From contig JBBCJT010000027.1 of assembly GCA_037190665.1 (NCBI GenBank), positions 113,348 to 177,347 of the forward strand: 64,000 nucleotides of DNA. Direction: 5' to 3'. This document shows positions 51,802 through 59,635 of this stretch, piece after piece (within the stretch, counting starts at the first letter, position 1; each line of letters begins with the position of its first letter). Under the pieces are notes generated by a model, which was not told the DNA's origin, did no database searches, and saw only the letters and a program-made list of their open reading frames with translations. A program made the position numbers and the translations under genes. This DNA is from JBBCJT01 sp037190665 (GTDB lineage Bacteria; Pseudomonadota; Alphaproteobacteria; Acetobacterales; Acetobacteraceae).

Positions 51802-52164
51802 ATGCCGAAGGTCAGACATCCCGAGCGCCCCGGCCCTCATCTGCGCATCGTGCTGGAAGGCCGGCCCGTGCTCGGCCCCGGCCGCGCCGACCTGCTGGAG
51901 GGTATCGCCGAAACCGGATCCATCGCCGCTTCGGGGCGGCTGATGCGCATGTCCTACGCGCGCGCGTGGAACCTCGCGGAGGAGCTGAACACGCTGTTCC
52001 GCACGCCGCTGATCGACGCGGCGAAGGGTGGCGCGGGTGGCGGCGGGGCGCGGCTGACGCCGCTGGGCCGCAAGCTGCTGGACGCCTATCGCGCGATGGA
52101 GGCGAAGACCGAGGCGGCCATCGCGGACGAACTCGCCATCGTGCGGCGCGCCCTGCGCAAGTGA
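51802..52164 (+). CDS. ModE-type winged-helix regulator without molybdate-binding domain
   Basis: A 120-residue protein consisting only of the ModE-like HTH: LRIVLEGRPVLGPGRADLLE, GIAETGSIAASGRLMRMSYA, RAWNLAEELNTLFRTPLIDA and a Gly-rich wing (GGAGGGGARLTPLG), then a helix. Full ModE has two extra C-terminal molybdate-binding (MOP) domains, absent here. Such short proteins can still bind Mo boxes, sensing through a partner or through concentration. It is followed at once by a GNAT gene (GTGA overlap) and then modA, whose promoter carries a ModE-type box. Confidence 0.85.
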   Translation: MPKVRHPERPGPHLRIVLEGRPVLGPGRADLLEGIAETGSIAASGRLMRMSYARAWNLAEELNTLFRTPLIDAAKGGAGGGGARLTPLGRKLLDAYRAMEAKTEAAIADELAIVRRALRK

Positions 52165-52880
52165 CGACGACGCTCGCGCTGGAGTCCGCCTTCCTCTCGG
52201 CATGGCCCGCCCTCTCCACCGCCTTCGACGGGCTGTGGGTCGCCCGCCTCGCCGCCGGGTATTCGAAGCGCGCGAACTCCGTCGTCTGCCTCGGCGCCGA
52301 TGGCGACGCCGATCGCATCGACCGGATCGAGGCGCATTACGCGCGGCACGGCCAGCCCGCGTTGTTCCGCCTCAACCCGCTGGCCCCCGACTGGCTCGAC
52401 GCTGAGCTGGCGCGGCGCGGCTACACGGTGCTGGACCCGACGCTGACGCTCACGATGCCGGGCGGCGGCGCGGCCGATCCCGACTGGCGCGCCGAGGCGA
52501 CGGCATCCGCGGCATGGTGCGCCGCCTATGCCGCTGCGTCCGGCATCGACGGGCGGCACTGCGCGACGATGCAGGCGATGTTTGCGCGGCTGGTGCCGGA
52601 AGCCACCTTCGGCACGCTGCACGTGGATGGCGTGCCGGCGGGCTGGGCGATGGTGGTCCGCGACGGGACGCTGGCGGCGATCTTCGACGTGATCGTCCGG
52701 CCCGACCTGCGCGGCTGCGGCCTCGGCCGGCGGCTGATGCAGGCCGTGATGGCGGAAACCGCAGGCCGCATCGCCTGGCTGCAGGTGACGGAGGCGAACA
52801 CGGCCGCCCGCGCGCTCTACGCCTCGCTTGGCTTCACCGAGGCGCACCGGGGCCATTACCGCGTCGCGCCTGCCCGCTGA
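52161..52880 (+). CDS. GNAT-family N-acetyltransferase
   Basis: A 239-residue protein, GTG start overlapping the ModE-type stop (GTGA). The C-terminal half is a GNAT domain: FDVIVRPDLRGCGLGRRLMQ (acetyl-CoA loop R-G-C-G-L-G) and WLQVTEANTAARALYASLGF. The N-terminal half (to about 110) resembles no domain I know. The acceptor is unknown. Coupling to a ModE-type regulator is the only context clue. Its last codons lie in a 34-bp sequence repeated on the far side of modA. Confidence 0.85.
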   Translation: MTTTLALESAFLSAWPALSTAFDGLWVARLAAGYSKRANSVVCLGADGDADRIDRIEAHYARHGQPALFRLNPLAPDWLDAELARRGYTVLDPTLTLTMPGGGAADPDWRAEATASAAWCAAYAAASGIDGRHCATMQAMFARLVPEATFGTLHVDGVPAGWAMVVRDGTLAAIFDVIVRPDLRGCGLGRRLMQAVMAETAGRIAWLQVTEANTAARALYASLGFTEAHRGHYRVAPAR

Positions 52881-52893
52881 CATCGGCAGCGGC
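52860..52893 (+). repeat. 34-bp direct repeat, left copy flanking modA
   Basis: CGCGTCGCGCCTGCCCGCTG then ACATCGGCAGCGGC; the right copy at 53890-53923 differs at two positions. The left copy covers the GNAT stop codon. Confidence 0.7.
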
Positions 52894-52979
52894 GGCGCGC
52901 GGAGCCCCTTGAGGCGGGCGAGCATCGCCGGCCCCCCAGCGCGACGCCATGGCCGATGGACGACATCGCCCAGGCCTGC

Positions 52980-53013
52980 GATATCGGCATCGATATCTGG
53001 AAACGGAGATATC
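52980..53013 (+). promoter_or_regulatory. Candidate ModE-type operator before modA
   Basis: GATATC (52980-52985), GGCATC, GATATC (52992-52997), then a third GATATC at 53008-53013 that overlaps the ribosome binding region (GGAG at 53006-53009) five bases before the ATG. The pair with a 6-base spacer repeats the pattern found before the FecB-type importer at 11999-12018. Repressor binding here would block initiation of modA transcription or translation. Confidence 0.55.
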
Positions 53014-53017
53014 GCTC

Positions 53018-53833
53018 ATGCGCACCCCTCTTCTCGCCCTGGCCGGCCTGCTGGTGCTGGCGGCCCGGCCGATGGCGGCGGAACCGCTGGTGCTGTTCGG
53101 CGCGGGCAGCCTGCGCGAGGTGCTGACCGGCATCGCCGCCGAGTGGAGCCGCGGATCGGGCATCCCGGTCGAGACCGCCTTCGCCTATTCCGGGCGCATG
53201 CGCGAGCGGATCGAGAAGGGCGAGCGCGCCGATGTGTTCGCCTCCGCCGACATGGGCCACCCGGAACGGCTGCGCGCCGACGGGCTCGCCCGCCGGGTGG
53301 TGATGTTCGTGCGCAACACGCTCTGCGTCGTCGCCCCCGCGCGGATCGGGCTGACGCAGGAGAACCTGCTCGACCGCATGCTCGATCCGGCGCTGACGCT
53401 GGGCGTGTTCCCCGCCGTCCAGGACCCGGTCGGCGACTACACGGTGGCGATGTTCGCCCGGGCGGAGGCGCTGCGGCCGGGGGCGGAGGCGATCCTGAAG
53501 GCGAAGGCGCGCATCGTGTCCGACGCGATGCTGTCGGCACCGCCGGCCGCCGGCGAGGACATGGCCACGGCCGCCCTGCGGCAGGGGCGGATGGACATCC
53601 ATGTCAGCTACTGCAGCACGGTGCACCAGCGCCTCGCGCCGGCGCTGCCCGGCCTCGCGGTGGTCCCGCCGCCGCCCGAGCTGACGGTCGGCCCGGAATA
53701 CGGTCTCGCCATCCTGCGCGATGCGCGGCCGGGTGCGGAGGACCTCGCGCTCGCCATCCTCTCGCCGGAAGGGCAGGCGCGCCTTGCCGCCGCGGGGTTC
53801 ACACCGATCGGGCTGCCGGCGGCTGCACGGTGA
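53018..53833 (+). CDS. modA: ModA-like molybdate-binding periplasmic protein, orphan
   Basis: A 271-residue type 2 binding protein. MRTPLLALAGLLVLAARPMAAEP is split by function into signal peptide and mature start; LVLFGAGSLREVLTGIAAEW, FAYSGRMRERIEKGERADVF and ASADMGHPERLRADGLA are the ModA anion-site segments (S/G residues that bind molybdate or tungstate). No modB or modC follows, so it must pair with subunits elsewhere. It is flanked by a 34-bp direct repeat and preceded by a triple GATATC element. Confidence 0.8.
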   Translation: MRTPLLALAGLLVLAARPMAAEPLVLFGAGSLREVLTGIAAEWSRGSGIPVETAFAYSGRMRERIEKGERADVFASADMGHPERLRADGLARRVVMFVRNTLCVVAPARIGLTQENLLDRMLDPALTLGVFPAVQDPVGDYTVAMFARAEALRPGAEAILKAKARIVSDAMLSAPPAAGEDMATAALRQGRMDIHVSYCSTVHQRLAPALPGLAVVPPPPELTVGPEYGLAILRDARPGAEDLALAILSPEGQARLAAAGFTPIGLPAAAR

Positions 53834-53863
53834 CCGGATCGCGAGGGAACGGTCCGCCCGGCT

Positions 53864-55279
53864 TCACCGGGGCGTGCCGGGCCCCTTGTCGCGTCGCACC
53901 TGCCCGCTGACATCGGCACCGGCATCGTGCGGCAGCCCGAGTGCCGCGAACGCCGCGAGCAGGGAGATGCCGCCGACGATCAGGAACGCGCCGGCGAAAT
54001 CGGCGATCGCCGGTTCCTGCCGGCCGCCGACATGCACCAGCAGCTCCAGCGCCGCGGCGGCCACCGCCACGCCCATGGTCAGCGAGACCTGCTGGGCGGT
54101 GGCGTAGAAGCTCGTCGCATCGCCCATCCGCCGCGAGGTGATGTCCGCATAGGCGAGCACGTTGTAGGCGGTGAACTGCAGCGAGCGGAAGAAGCCGCCG
54201 GCCAGAAGGATCGTATAGATCGCAACGATCGGGAAACCCGGCCGGAAGGCAGCGCAGGCCATGATGAAGACCGCCGCCAGCGCGGCATTGCCGATGATGA
54301 CGGAGCGGAACCCCCAGCGGCGCAGGAAGAACCGCGCCGCCGGTTTCATCACGAAGGCGCCGGCCGCGGACGCGAAGGTGATCGCGCCGCTGCTCGTGGC
54401 CGACATGCCGAACCCGAGCTGCAGCAGCATCGGCAGCAGGAACGGGATCGCGCCCACGCCGATGCGGAACAGGCTGCCCGCGACGACCGCGACGCGGAAG
54501 GTGGCGATGCGCATCAGCGCGAAGTCGAGGATCGGCCGCTTCGCGCGCCGCGCATGCAAGGCATACAGCCCGCAGCCCGCCAGCCCGACCGACAGCGCGC
54601 CGATCCACACCCAGTCCGGCACGACGCCGCGGCCCGCGGTCTCGAAGCCGAACATCAGTCCGGCGAGCGCGAGGCCGCTCAGCAGCAGTCCCAGCCCGTC
54701 GAAGGGTGACGGGTCCGGGTCGCGCACGTCGTCGATGTAGCGCGTGACCAGCACGATCCCGAGCACGCCGATCGGGATGTTGATGTCGAAGATCCAGCGC
54801 CATGATGCGTGATCCACGATGAACCCGCCGAGCGGCGGGCCGACCACGGGGCCGATCAGCGCCGGCGTGGTCAGCCACGCCATGGCGGCGACGAGCTGGT
54901 CCTTCGGCGTGGCGCGCAGCAGCACCAGCCGCCCCACCGGCACCATCATCGCCCCGCCGATGCCCTGGACGACACGGGCGAAGACGAGGAACTCCAGGCT
55001 CTCCGCGCGGCCGCACAGGATGGAACCCAACACGAACACGGCAATGGCGGCGCGGAAGACCGTGCGCGTGCCGAACCGGTCCGCGACCCAGCCGGAGGCG
55101 GGGATGAACACGGCGAGCGACAGCAGGTAGGAGGTGAGCGCCACGTTCATGCGCATCGGATCCTCGCCGAAGGACCGCGCCATCGTGGGCAGCGCCGTGG
55201 CGATCACCGTCGAGTCGAGATTCTGCATGAACAGCGCGCTCGCGACGATCATCGCTGTGAAACGGGGCGAGGCAGCCAT
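53864..55279 (-). CDS. MFS transporter of the DHA2 (EmrB/QacA) type
   Basis: A 471-residue membrane protein with about 14 hydrophobic segments. NLDSTVIATALPTMARSFGE is the DHA2 motif D region, VADRFGTRTVFRAAIAVFVL is motif A, and LIGPVVGPPLGGFIVDHASW is motif C of drug:proton antiporters. No HlyD-type adaptor gene is adjacent. The C-terminal residues overlap the right copy of the 34-bp repeat. It is divergent from the second MFS gene. Confidence 0.9.
   Translation of the reverse strand: MAASPRFTAMIVASALFMQNLDSTVIATALPTMARSFGEDPMRMNVALTSYLLSLAVFIPASGWVADRFGTRTVFRAAIAVFVLGSILCGRAESLEFLVFARVVQGIGGAMMVPVGRLVLLRATPKDQLVAAMAWLTTPALIGPVVGPPLGGFIVDHASWRWIFDINIPIGVLGIVLVTRYIDDVRDPDPSPFDGLGLLLSGLALAGLMFGFETAGRGVVPDWVWIGALSVGLAGCGLYALHARRAKRPILDFALMRIATFRVAVVAGSLFRIGVGAIPFLLPMLLQLGFGMSATSSGAITFASAAGAFVMKPAARFFLRRWGFRSVIIGNAALAAVFIMACAAFRPGFPIVAIYTILLAGGFFRSLQFTAYNVLAYADITSRRMGDATSFYATAQQVSLTMGVAVAAAALELLVHVGGRQEPAIADFAGAFLIVGGISLLAAFAALGLPHDAGADVSGQVRRDKGPGTPR
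53890..53923 (+). repeat. 34-bp direct repeat, right copy flanking modA
   Basis: CGCGTCGCACCTGCCCGCTG then ACATCGGCACCGGC, 1030 bases from the left copy at 52860-52893. Here it lies within the last codons of the MFS gene on the minus strand. Confidence 0.7.
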
Positions 55280-55390
55280 GCGCACAGCATGAAGCGGCCA
55301 TAGCGATACGCCAAGGCAGTCCACATTGCCGCGATATGACGTGCGTGAAACTCTGCCCGTCCCCCCAACGGCAGAGAGCACGCGCCGATC

Positions 55391-56668
55391 ATGACCAGCC
55401 ACAATCCCCGCGAAAGCCGCCGGGCGGTCACCGCCGCCGTCTTCGGCAATGTTCTCGAATGGTATGATTTCGCGGTCTACGCCTTCCTGGCCACGATCAT
55501 CGCGCGCAAGTTCTTCCCGCCGGGAGACGAGGTGGCGGCGCTGCTCTCCGCCTTCATGGCCTACGGGCTGGGCTTCCTCGCCCGCCCGCTGGGCGCGATC
55601 GTGATCGGGCGGATGGGCGATGTCAGCGGCCGGAAGAACGCGCTGCTGCTGACCATCTTCCTGATGGCGCTGGGCACGGTGATGATCGGCCTGCTGCCGA
55701 CGTATACGTCCATGGGCTTCCTCGCCCCCGCGCTGCTGGTCGTCGCGCGGCTGATGCAGGGCTTCTCCGCCGGCGGCGAGTGGGGCGGGTCGACGGCTTA
55801 CATCGTGGAATGGGCGCCGAAGAACGAGCGCGGCTACTACGGCAGCTTCCAGCAGTCGAGCGTCGTCGCCGGGCTGCTGCTGGGGTCGGGCATCGCGGCG
55901 ATGTTCAACACCGTGCTCACGCCCGAGCAGATGGACGACTGGGGCTGGCGCGTGCCGTTCCTGATCGGCGGGCTGCTGGGTCCGGTCGGGCTGTGGATGC
56001 GGCGGAGCATCGACGAGACGCCGGCCTTCAAGGCGGTGGCCGAGGACCCGCAGGCCGCCCAGCGCGCGGCGGAGCCGATAAGCCCGCTGGTGCTCGCCGG
56101 CCGCGCGTTCGGCTTCACCATCGTCTGGACCGTCTGCTTCTACGTACTGCTGAACTACATGCCGACCTGGACGCAGCGGCACATGCAGCTTTCCGCCTCG
56201 CAGGCGCTGTGGGCGAACACGATCGGGCTGGTGGTGCTGATGGCGTTCATCCCGCTGATGGGCAAGCTGTCCGACCGCTACGGACGGCGGCCGCTGCTGC
56301 TGGCCTGCTGCCTCGGCTTCATCCTGGTTCCCTATCCGGTCTTCGCCTATCTCGTTTCGGATCAGGCAGGGCTGGGCACGCTGATCGTGGTGCAGATCGT
56401 GTTCGCGATCATGATCTCCACCTTCTCCGGCGCGGGGCCGGCGGCGATCGCGGAGATCTTCCCCACGCACAACCGCTCGACATGGATGACCACCGGCTAC
56501 GCGCTGGCGGTCGCGCTGTTCGGCGGCTTCGCGCCCTTCATCTCCGTGTGGCTGATCGCGCATTTCGCGAGCCCGATCGCGCACGTCTACTACCTGATCG
56601 CGGCGGCTGCGATCTCCACCATCGTCATCTGGCGGCTGCGCGAAACCGCCTTCGACGACCTGCGCTGA
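55391..56668 (+). CDS. MFS metabolite:proton symporter (MHS family)
   Basis: A 425-residue, 12-helix transporter of the ProP/KgtP/ShiA group: FGNVLEWYDFAVYAFLATII (signature NxxEWYDF), GFLARPLGAIVIGRMGDVSG, RLMQGFSAGGEWGGSTAYIV and LLNYMPTWTQRHMQLSASQA. Members import osmolytes, dicarboxylates or aromatic acids. It is followed 7 bases later by an SDR and then a deacetylase, which suggests an operon for uptake and conversion of a carboxylic compound. Confidence 0.92.
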   Translation: MTSHNPRESRRAVTAAVFGNVLEWYDFAVYAFLATIIARKFFPPGDEVAALLSAFMAYGLGFLARPLGAIVIGRMGDVSGRKNALLLTIFLMALGTVMIGLLPTYTSMGFLAPALLVVARLMQGFSAGGEWGGSTAYIVEWAPKNERGYYGSFQQSSVVAGLLLGSGIAAMFNTVLTPEQMDDWGWRVPFLIGGLLGPVGLWMRRSIDETPAFKAVAEDPQAAQRAAEPISPLVLAGRAFGFTIVWTVCFYVLLNYMPTWTQRHMQLSASQALWANTIGLVVLMAFIPLMGKLSDRYGRRPLLLACCLGFILVPYPVFAYLVSDQAGLGTLIVVQIVFAIMISTFSGAGPAAIAEIFPTHNRSTWMTTGYALAVALFGGFAPFISVWLIAHFASPIAHVYYLIAAAAISTIVIWRLRETAFDDLR

Positions 56669-56675
56669 GGCCGAA

Positions 56676-57431
56676 ATGCAAATCCGTTTCGAAGGACGTA
56701 TCGCCATCGTCGCCGGTGCCGCACGCGGCATCGGCCAGGCGATCACCCGCGCACTGGCCGCGGATGGCGCGCAGGTCATCGCCTGCGACCTGCTGACCGA
56801 GGAACTCGCGCCGCTCGCCGGCCCGCACGAAGGCGGCGGGTCGATCACGGTGCGGCGGATGGACGTGACCGACGAGGCGTCCATCGCCGCGCTGCCCGAG
56901 ATCGGGCAGGCGGATATCCTCGTCTACGCGGCGGGCGGCGTGCGCGGCCGGCGCCCCGTGCCGGTCGAGGACGTCCCGGCCGAGGACTTCGCGGCGATCC
57001 TCCATGCCAATCTTACCGGCGCCTTCCTGACGGTGCGGGCGGTGGTGCCGGGCATGAAGTCGCGCGGGCGCGGGCGGATCGTCACCATCTCCAGCCGCGC
57101 CGGGCTCGCCACCAGCCTCACCGGCATCCAGGCCTACGCGGCGGCGAAGCACGGCCAGATCGGGCTGGTGAAGCAGTTGTCGCAGGAGCTCGGCCAGTTC
57201 GGCATCACGGTCAATTCCGTCGCGCCGGGCTTCATGGCCACAAGCCCGGACTACGAGCGGCAATGGAACAACTGGCCGGCGGAATTCCGCGAGACCTTCG
57301 CCGACCGCATCGCGATGCGCCGGATGGGCAAGCCCATGGACATCGCCGATGCTGTCACCTTCCTCGCCTCCGACCACGCGTCCTGGATCACGGGGCAGAC
57401 GCTGGTCGTCACCGGCAGCCCTCTCGTCTGA
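56676..57431 (+). CDS. Short-chain dehydrogenase/reductase
   Basis: A 251-residue classical SDR. The cofactor loop is GAARGIGQ (14-21), ADILVYAAGG the NAG-type segment, catalytic S139/S140 in ITISSRAG (approximately), and Y154-x3-K158 in YAAAK; the end NSVAPGFMATS and DHASWITGQTLVVTGSPLV is standard. It likely oxidises or reduces an alcohol or keto group of the compound imported by the upstream symporter. Cofactor NAD or NADP is not certain. Confidence 0.92.
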   Translation: MQIRFEGRIAIVAGAARGIGQAITRALAADGAQVIACDLLTEELAPLAGPHEGGGSITVRRMDVTDEASIAALPEIGQADILVYAAGGVRGRRPVPVEDVPAEDFAAILHANLTGAFLTVRAVVPGMKSRGRGRIVTISSRAGLATSLTGIQAYAAAKHGQIGLVKQLSQELGQFGITVNSVAPGFMATSPDYERQWNNWPAEFRETFADRIAMRRMGKPMDIADAVTFLASDHASWITGQTLVVTGSPLV

Positions 57432-57451
57432 ACAACCGGGGAAACGATGCC

Positions 57452-58354
57452 ATGACCGACAATGCGAAACTGGAACCCTGGCAGTGGCCGGAGCCGCACT
57501 GGCGGGGCCTCGTCAACCAGGTGCGCGCCGGGCGCACCTATCGCCCCGCGCGCTGGAAGGATGGGGCGCGCTGCGCGTTCGCGATCTCCTTCGATGCCGA
57601 CCACGAGACCAACGAGCTGCGGGACGGCGGCAAGTCCATCGGCCGTCTGGCCTGGGGGCAGTACGGGCCGCGCGTCGGCGTGCCGCGCATCCTGAAGATC
57701 CTCAAGGCGCATGACGTGCCGGGCACCTTCTACGTGCCGGCCGTGGCCGCGCTGCTGCATCCGGACGAGCCGCGGCGGATCGTCGCGGAAGGCCACGAGA
57801 TCGGCATCCATTCGTGGATCCACGAGCTGAACTCGGTGCTGAGCTACGAGGCCGAGAAGGACCTGATGCAGCGCGCCGCAGACACGCTGGAGAAGCTGTC
57901 CGGCGTGCGGCCTGTCGGCGCGCGCACGGCATCGTGGGATTTCAGCCCGCACACGCTGCGCATCACGAAGGAGATGGGGCTGCTCTACGACTCCTCGCTG
58001 ATGGCGGACGAGGATTGCTACGAGCTGCTGCTGGACGGCGAGGAGACCGGGGTGGTTGAGCTGCCGGTGGAGTGGGTGCGCGACGACGCGGTGTACTTCA
58101 TGATGCACCGCTTCCAGAGCCTGCGCCCCTACACGCCGCCGGAAGGCGTGTTCGACGTGTTCCGCCGTGAGTTCGAGGCGGCGTACGAGGACGGCGGCAT
58201 CTTCCAGCTCACCACCCATCCGCACATCATCGGCTACCGCTCGCGCGTCTGGATCATCGACGAACTGATCCGGCTGGCGAAGTCGAAAGGCGACGTGTGG
58301 TTCGCCACGCACGCCGACGTCGCCGCCTACGCGAAGGCGAACGCGGCGGGGTGA
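57452..58354 (+). CDS. Polysaccharide deacetylase-family hydrolase
   Basis: A 300-residue NodB-fold protein. The catalytic Asp/metal segment is FAISFDADHET (D48, D50) and the metal histidines are H120 and H124 in GIHSWIHE; RTASWDFSPHTLRITKEMGL and the late LTTHPHIIGYRSRVWIIDEL complete the family pattern. It resembles the PuuE/peptidoglycan-deacetylase-like group acting on amides as well as sugars. It follows the SDR by 20 bases. The substrate is probably a small N-acyl or cyclic amide compound rather than chitin (inference). Confidence 0.85.
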   Translation: MTDNAKLEPWQWPEPHWRGLVNQVRAGRTYRPARWKDGARCAFAISFDADHETNELRDGGKSIGRLAWGQYGPRVGVPRILKILKAHDVPGTFYVPAVAALLHPDEPRRIVAEGHEIGIHSWIHELNSVLSYEAEKDLMQRAADTLEKLSGVRPVGARTASWDFSPHTLRITKEMGLLYDSSLMADEDCYELLLDGEETGVVELPVEWVRDDAVYFMMHRFQSLRPYTPPEGVFDVFRREFEAAYEDGGIFQLTTHPHIIGYRSRVWIIDELIRLAKSKGDVWFATHADVAAYAKANAAG

Positions 58355-58359
58355 CGTGT

Positions 58360-58612
58360 GGGGCTCTGCCCCACGCCCCGGCAGGGCGCTGCCCTGCACC
58401 CGCAAGGGGCCACCGGCCCCTTGACCCGGGATTCCTTCAGGAAGGCTTTGATCAGGTCGGTCATCTGCCCCCACCCCCCTCGATAATCATCGAGGGGGTG
58501 GGGGCAGATGACCGATTTGGCCGAAGGCCCTCTGTAGGAATCCCGGGTCAAGGGGCCGGTGGCCCCTTGCGGGTGCAGGGCAGCGCCCTGCCGGGGTGTG
58601 GGGTGGAGCCCC
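58360..58612. repeat. 253-bp near-perfect palindrome between convergent genes
   Basis: Two 77-base arms (58360-58436 and 58536-58612) are inverted copies with only a few mismatches; the 33 bases nearest the centre, starting AAGGGGCCACCGGCCCCTTG, are perfect. Inside lies a second hairpin 58459-58513 (GGTCATCTGCCCCCA... with AATC loop, one bulge). It fills almost the whole gap between a plus-strand and a minus-strand stop codon. No transposase. It may be a MITE-like element or a bidirectional terminator; short GGGGCTCTGCCCC elements are frequent in this bacterial group (general knowledge). Confidence 0.85.
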
Positions 58613-58616
58613 GCGC

Positions 58617-59531
58617 TTACGCCGCCTTCGCGAGCGTCGGTGCCGGCAGGTTGCGCAATGCGGCATCGATGGCGGCTTTCTGCGCCTCCGTCACATGCTG
58701 CATGGGCGCGCGCGGCGGGTGGAAGGCGAGGCCGCGGCGGTGCTGCACATACTTCACGCAGGCCGGCAGGTTGTCGTGCGTCATCGCGTTCCACAGCGCG
58801 TTCAGCCGCGTGTGCAGGTCGAGCGCGGTGGCGTGGTCGCCTGCCTTCACCGCGTTGAAGAGCTGCGCGCACACGCCCGGCACGGCCGCCGTCAGCGCGG
58901 TGATCGCGCCGTGCGCGCCGAGGATGAAGGACGGGTACAGCAGCGCGTCGATGCCCGAGAGCACGACATTGCCCGGCGCGATGCCGCCCATGAGGTCGGA
59001 GACGGATTTCAGGTCGCCGCTCGACTGCTTCATGCCGACCACGCCCGGCACCTCGCGCATGATGCGCAGCATCATCCCGGCGCTGAGGTAGTTCCAGGGG
59101 ATCACGTTGTAGATCAGCACCGGGATGCCGGTCGCCTCGTGGATGGCGCGGAAGTGCTCGATCGTGCGTTCGGCGTCCGGCTTGAACAGGTAGTGCACGG
59201 GCGTGATCTGCAGCGCGTCGATCTGCAGACCCTCAAGCATCTTCACCCGCGCGATCGCCTCGCGCGTGGAGTTGACGATCAGGCCGACGACGAAGGCGCC
59301 GCGACCGGCCCGCGCCTTGTGGCTCTCATGGGCCATGCGCGCGAACTCGTCGCGATCCAGCGTGTGGCCCTCGCCGGTAGAACCGCCGACGACGATGCCG
59401 CTGACGCCGTTGGCGAAGGCGTGGTCGATCTGCTCGCCGATGGCGGAATAGACGATGTCGCCCTGCGCATCGAAGGGCATCGCCAGCGGCGGCAGGATCC
59501 CGCGCAGCTTCGCGACCGAGGTGGCGGACAT
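58617..59531 (-). CDS. DapA-family aldolase/lyase
   Basis: A 304-residue class I aldolase-fold protein. The Schiff-base lysine is K168 in VVGMKQSSG, the proton-relay tyrosine Y141 in LIYNVIPW, and GGSTGEG is at about 49-55, as in dihydrodipicolinate synthase and N-acetylneuraminate lyase. The sequence is unlike true DapA in the active-site entrance, and the neighbourhood (IclR, tctCBA) points to catabolism of a carboxylic acid such as a keto-deoxy sugar acid. It is transcribed in the same direction as the IclR gene, 102 bases after it. Confidence 0.87.
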   Translation of the reverse strand: MSATSVAKLRGILPPLAMPFDAQGDIVYSAIGEQIDHAFANGVSGIVVGGSTGEGHTLDRDEFARMAHESHKARAGRGAFVVGLIVNSTREAIARVKMLEGLQIDALQITPVHYLFKPDAERTIEHFRAIHEATGIPVLIYNVIPWNYLSAGMMLRIMREVPGVVGMKQSSGDLKSVSDLMGGIAPGNVVLSGIDALLYPSFILGAHGAITALTAAVPGVCAQLFNAVKAGDHATALDLHTRLNALWNAMTHDNLPACVKYVQHRRGLAFHPPRAPMQHVTEAQKAAIDAALRNLPAPTLAKAA

Positions 59532-59616
59532 GGGTTTCCTCCGTTCGTGTCCTGGGCCGCGTGCGGGCGGCGGGGCGGAGGCTAGGCGGGGCGCGCTATC
59601 CCGTCAATCGGTCCAA

Positions 59617-59635
59617 AATCCCGCATTTCGGGATT
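59617..59635. promoter_or_regulatory. Hairpin/possible IclR half-site between iclR-type and dapA-type genes
   Basis: AATCCCG (59617-59623) and CGGGATT (59629-59635) form a perfect 7-bp palindrome overlapping the IclR stop codon. It could end the regulator transcript or bind the regulator upstream of the aldolase gene, as it shares CGGGAT with the operator at 60469-60493. Confidence 0.4.

Noticed and set aside
58360..58612. An insertion sequence
   Set aside because: The element is too short to encode a transposase and none is nearby; it is listed as a palindromic repeat instead.
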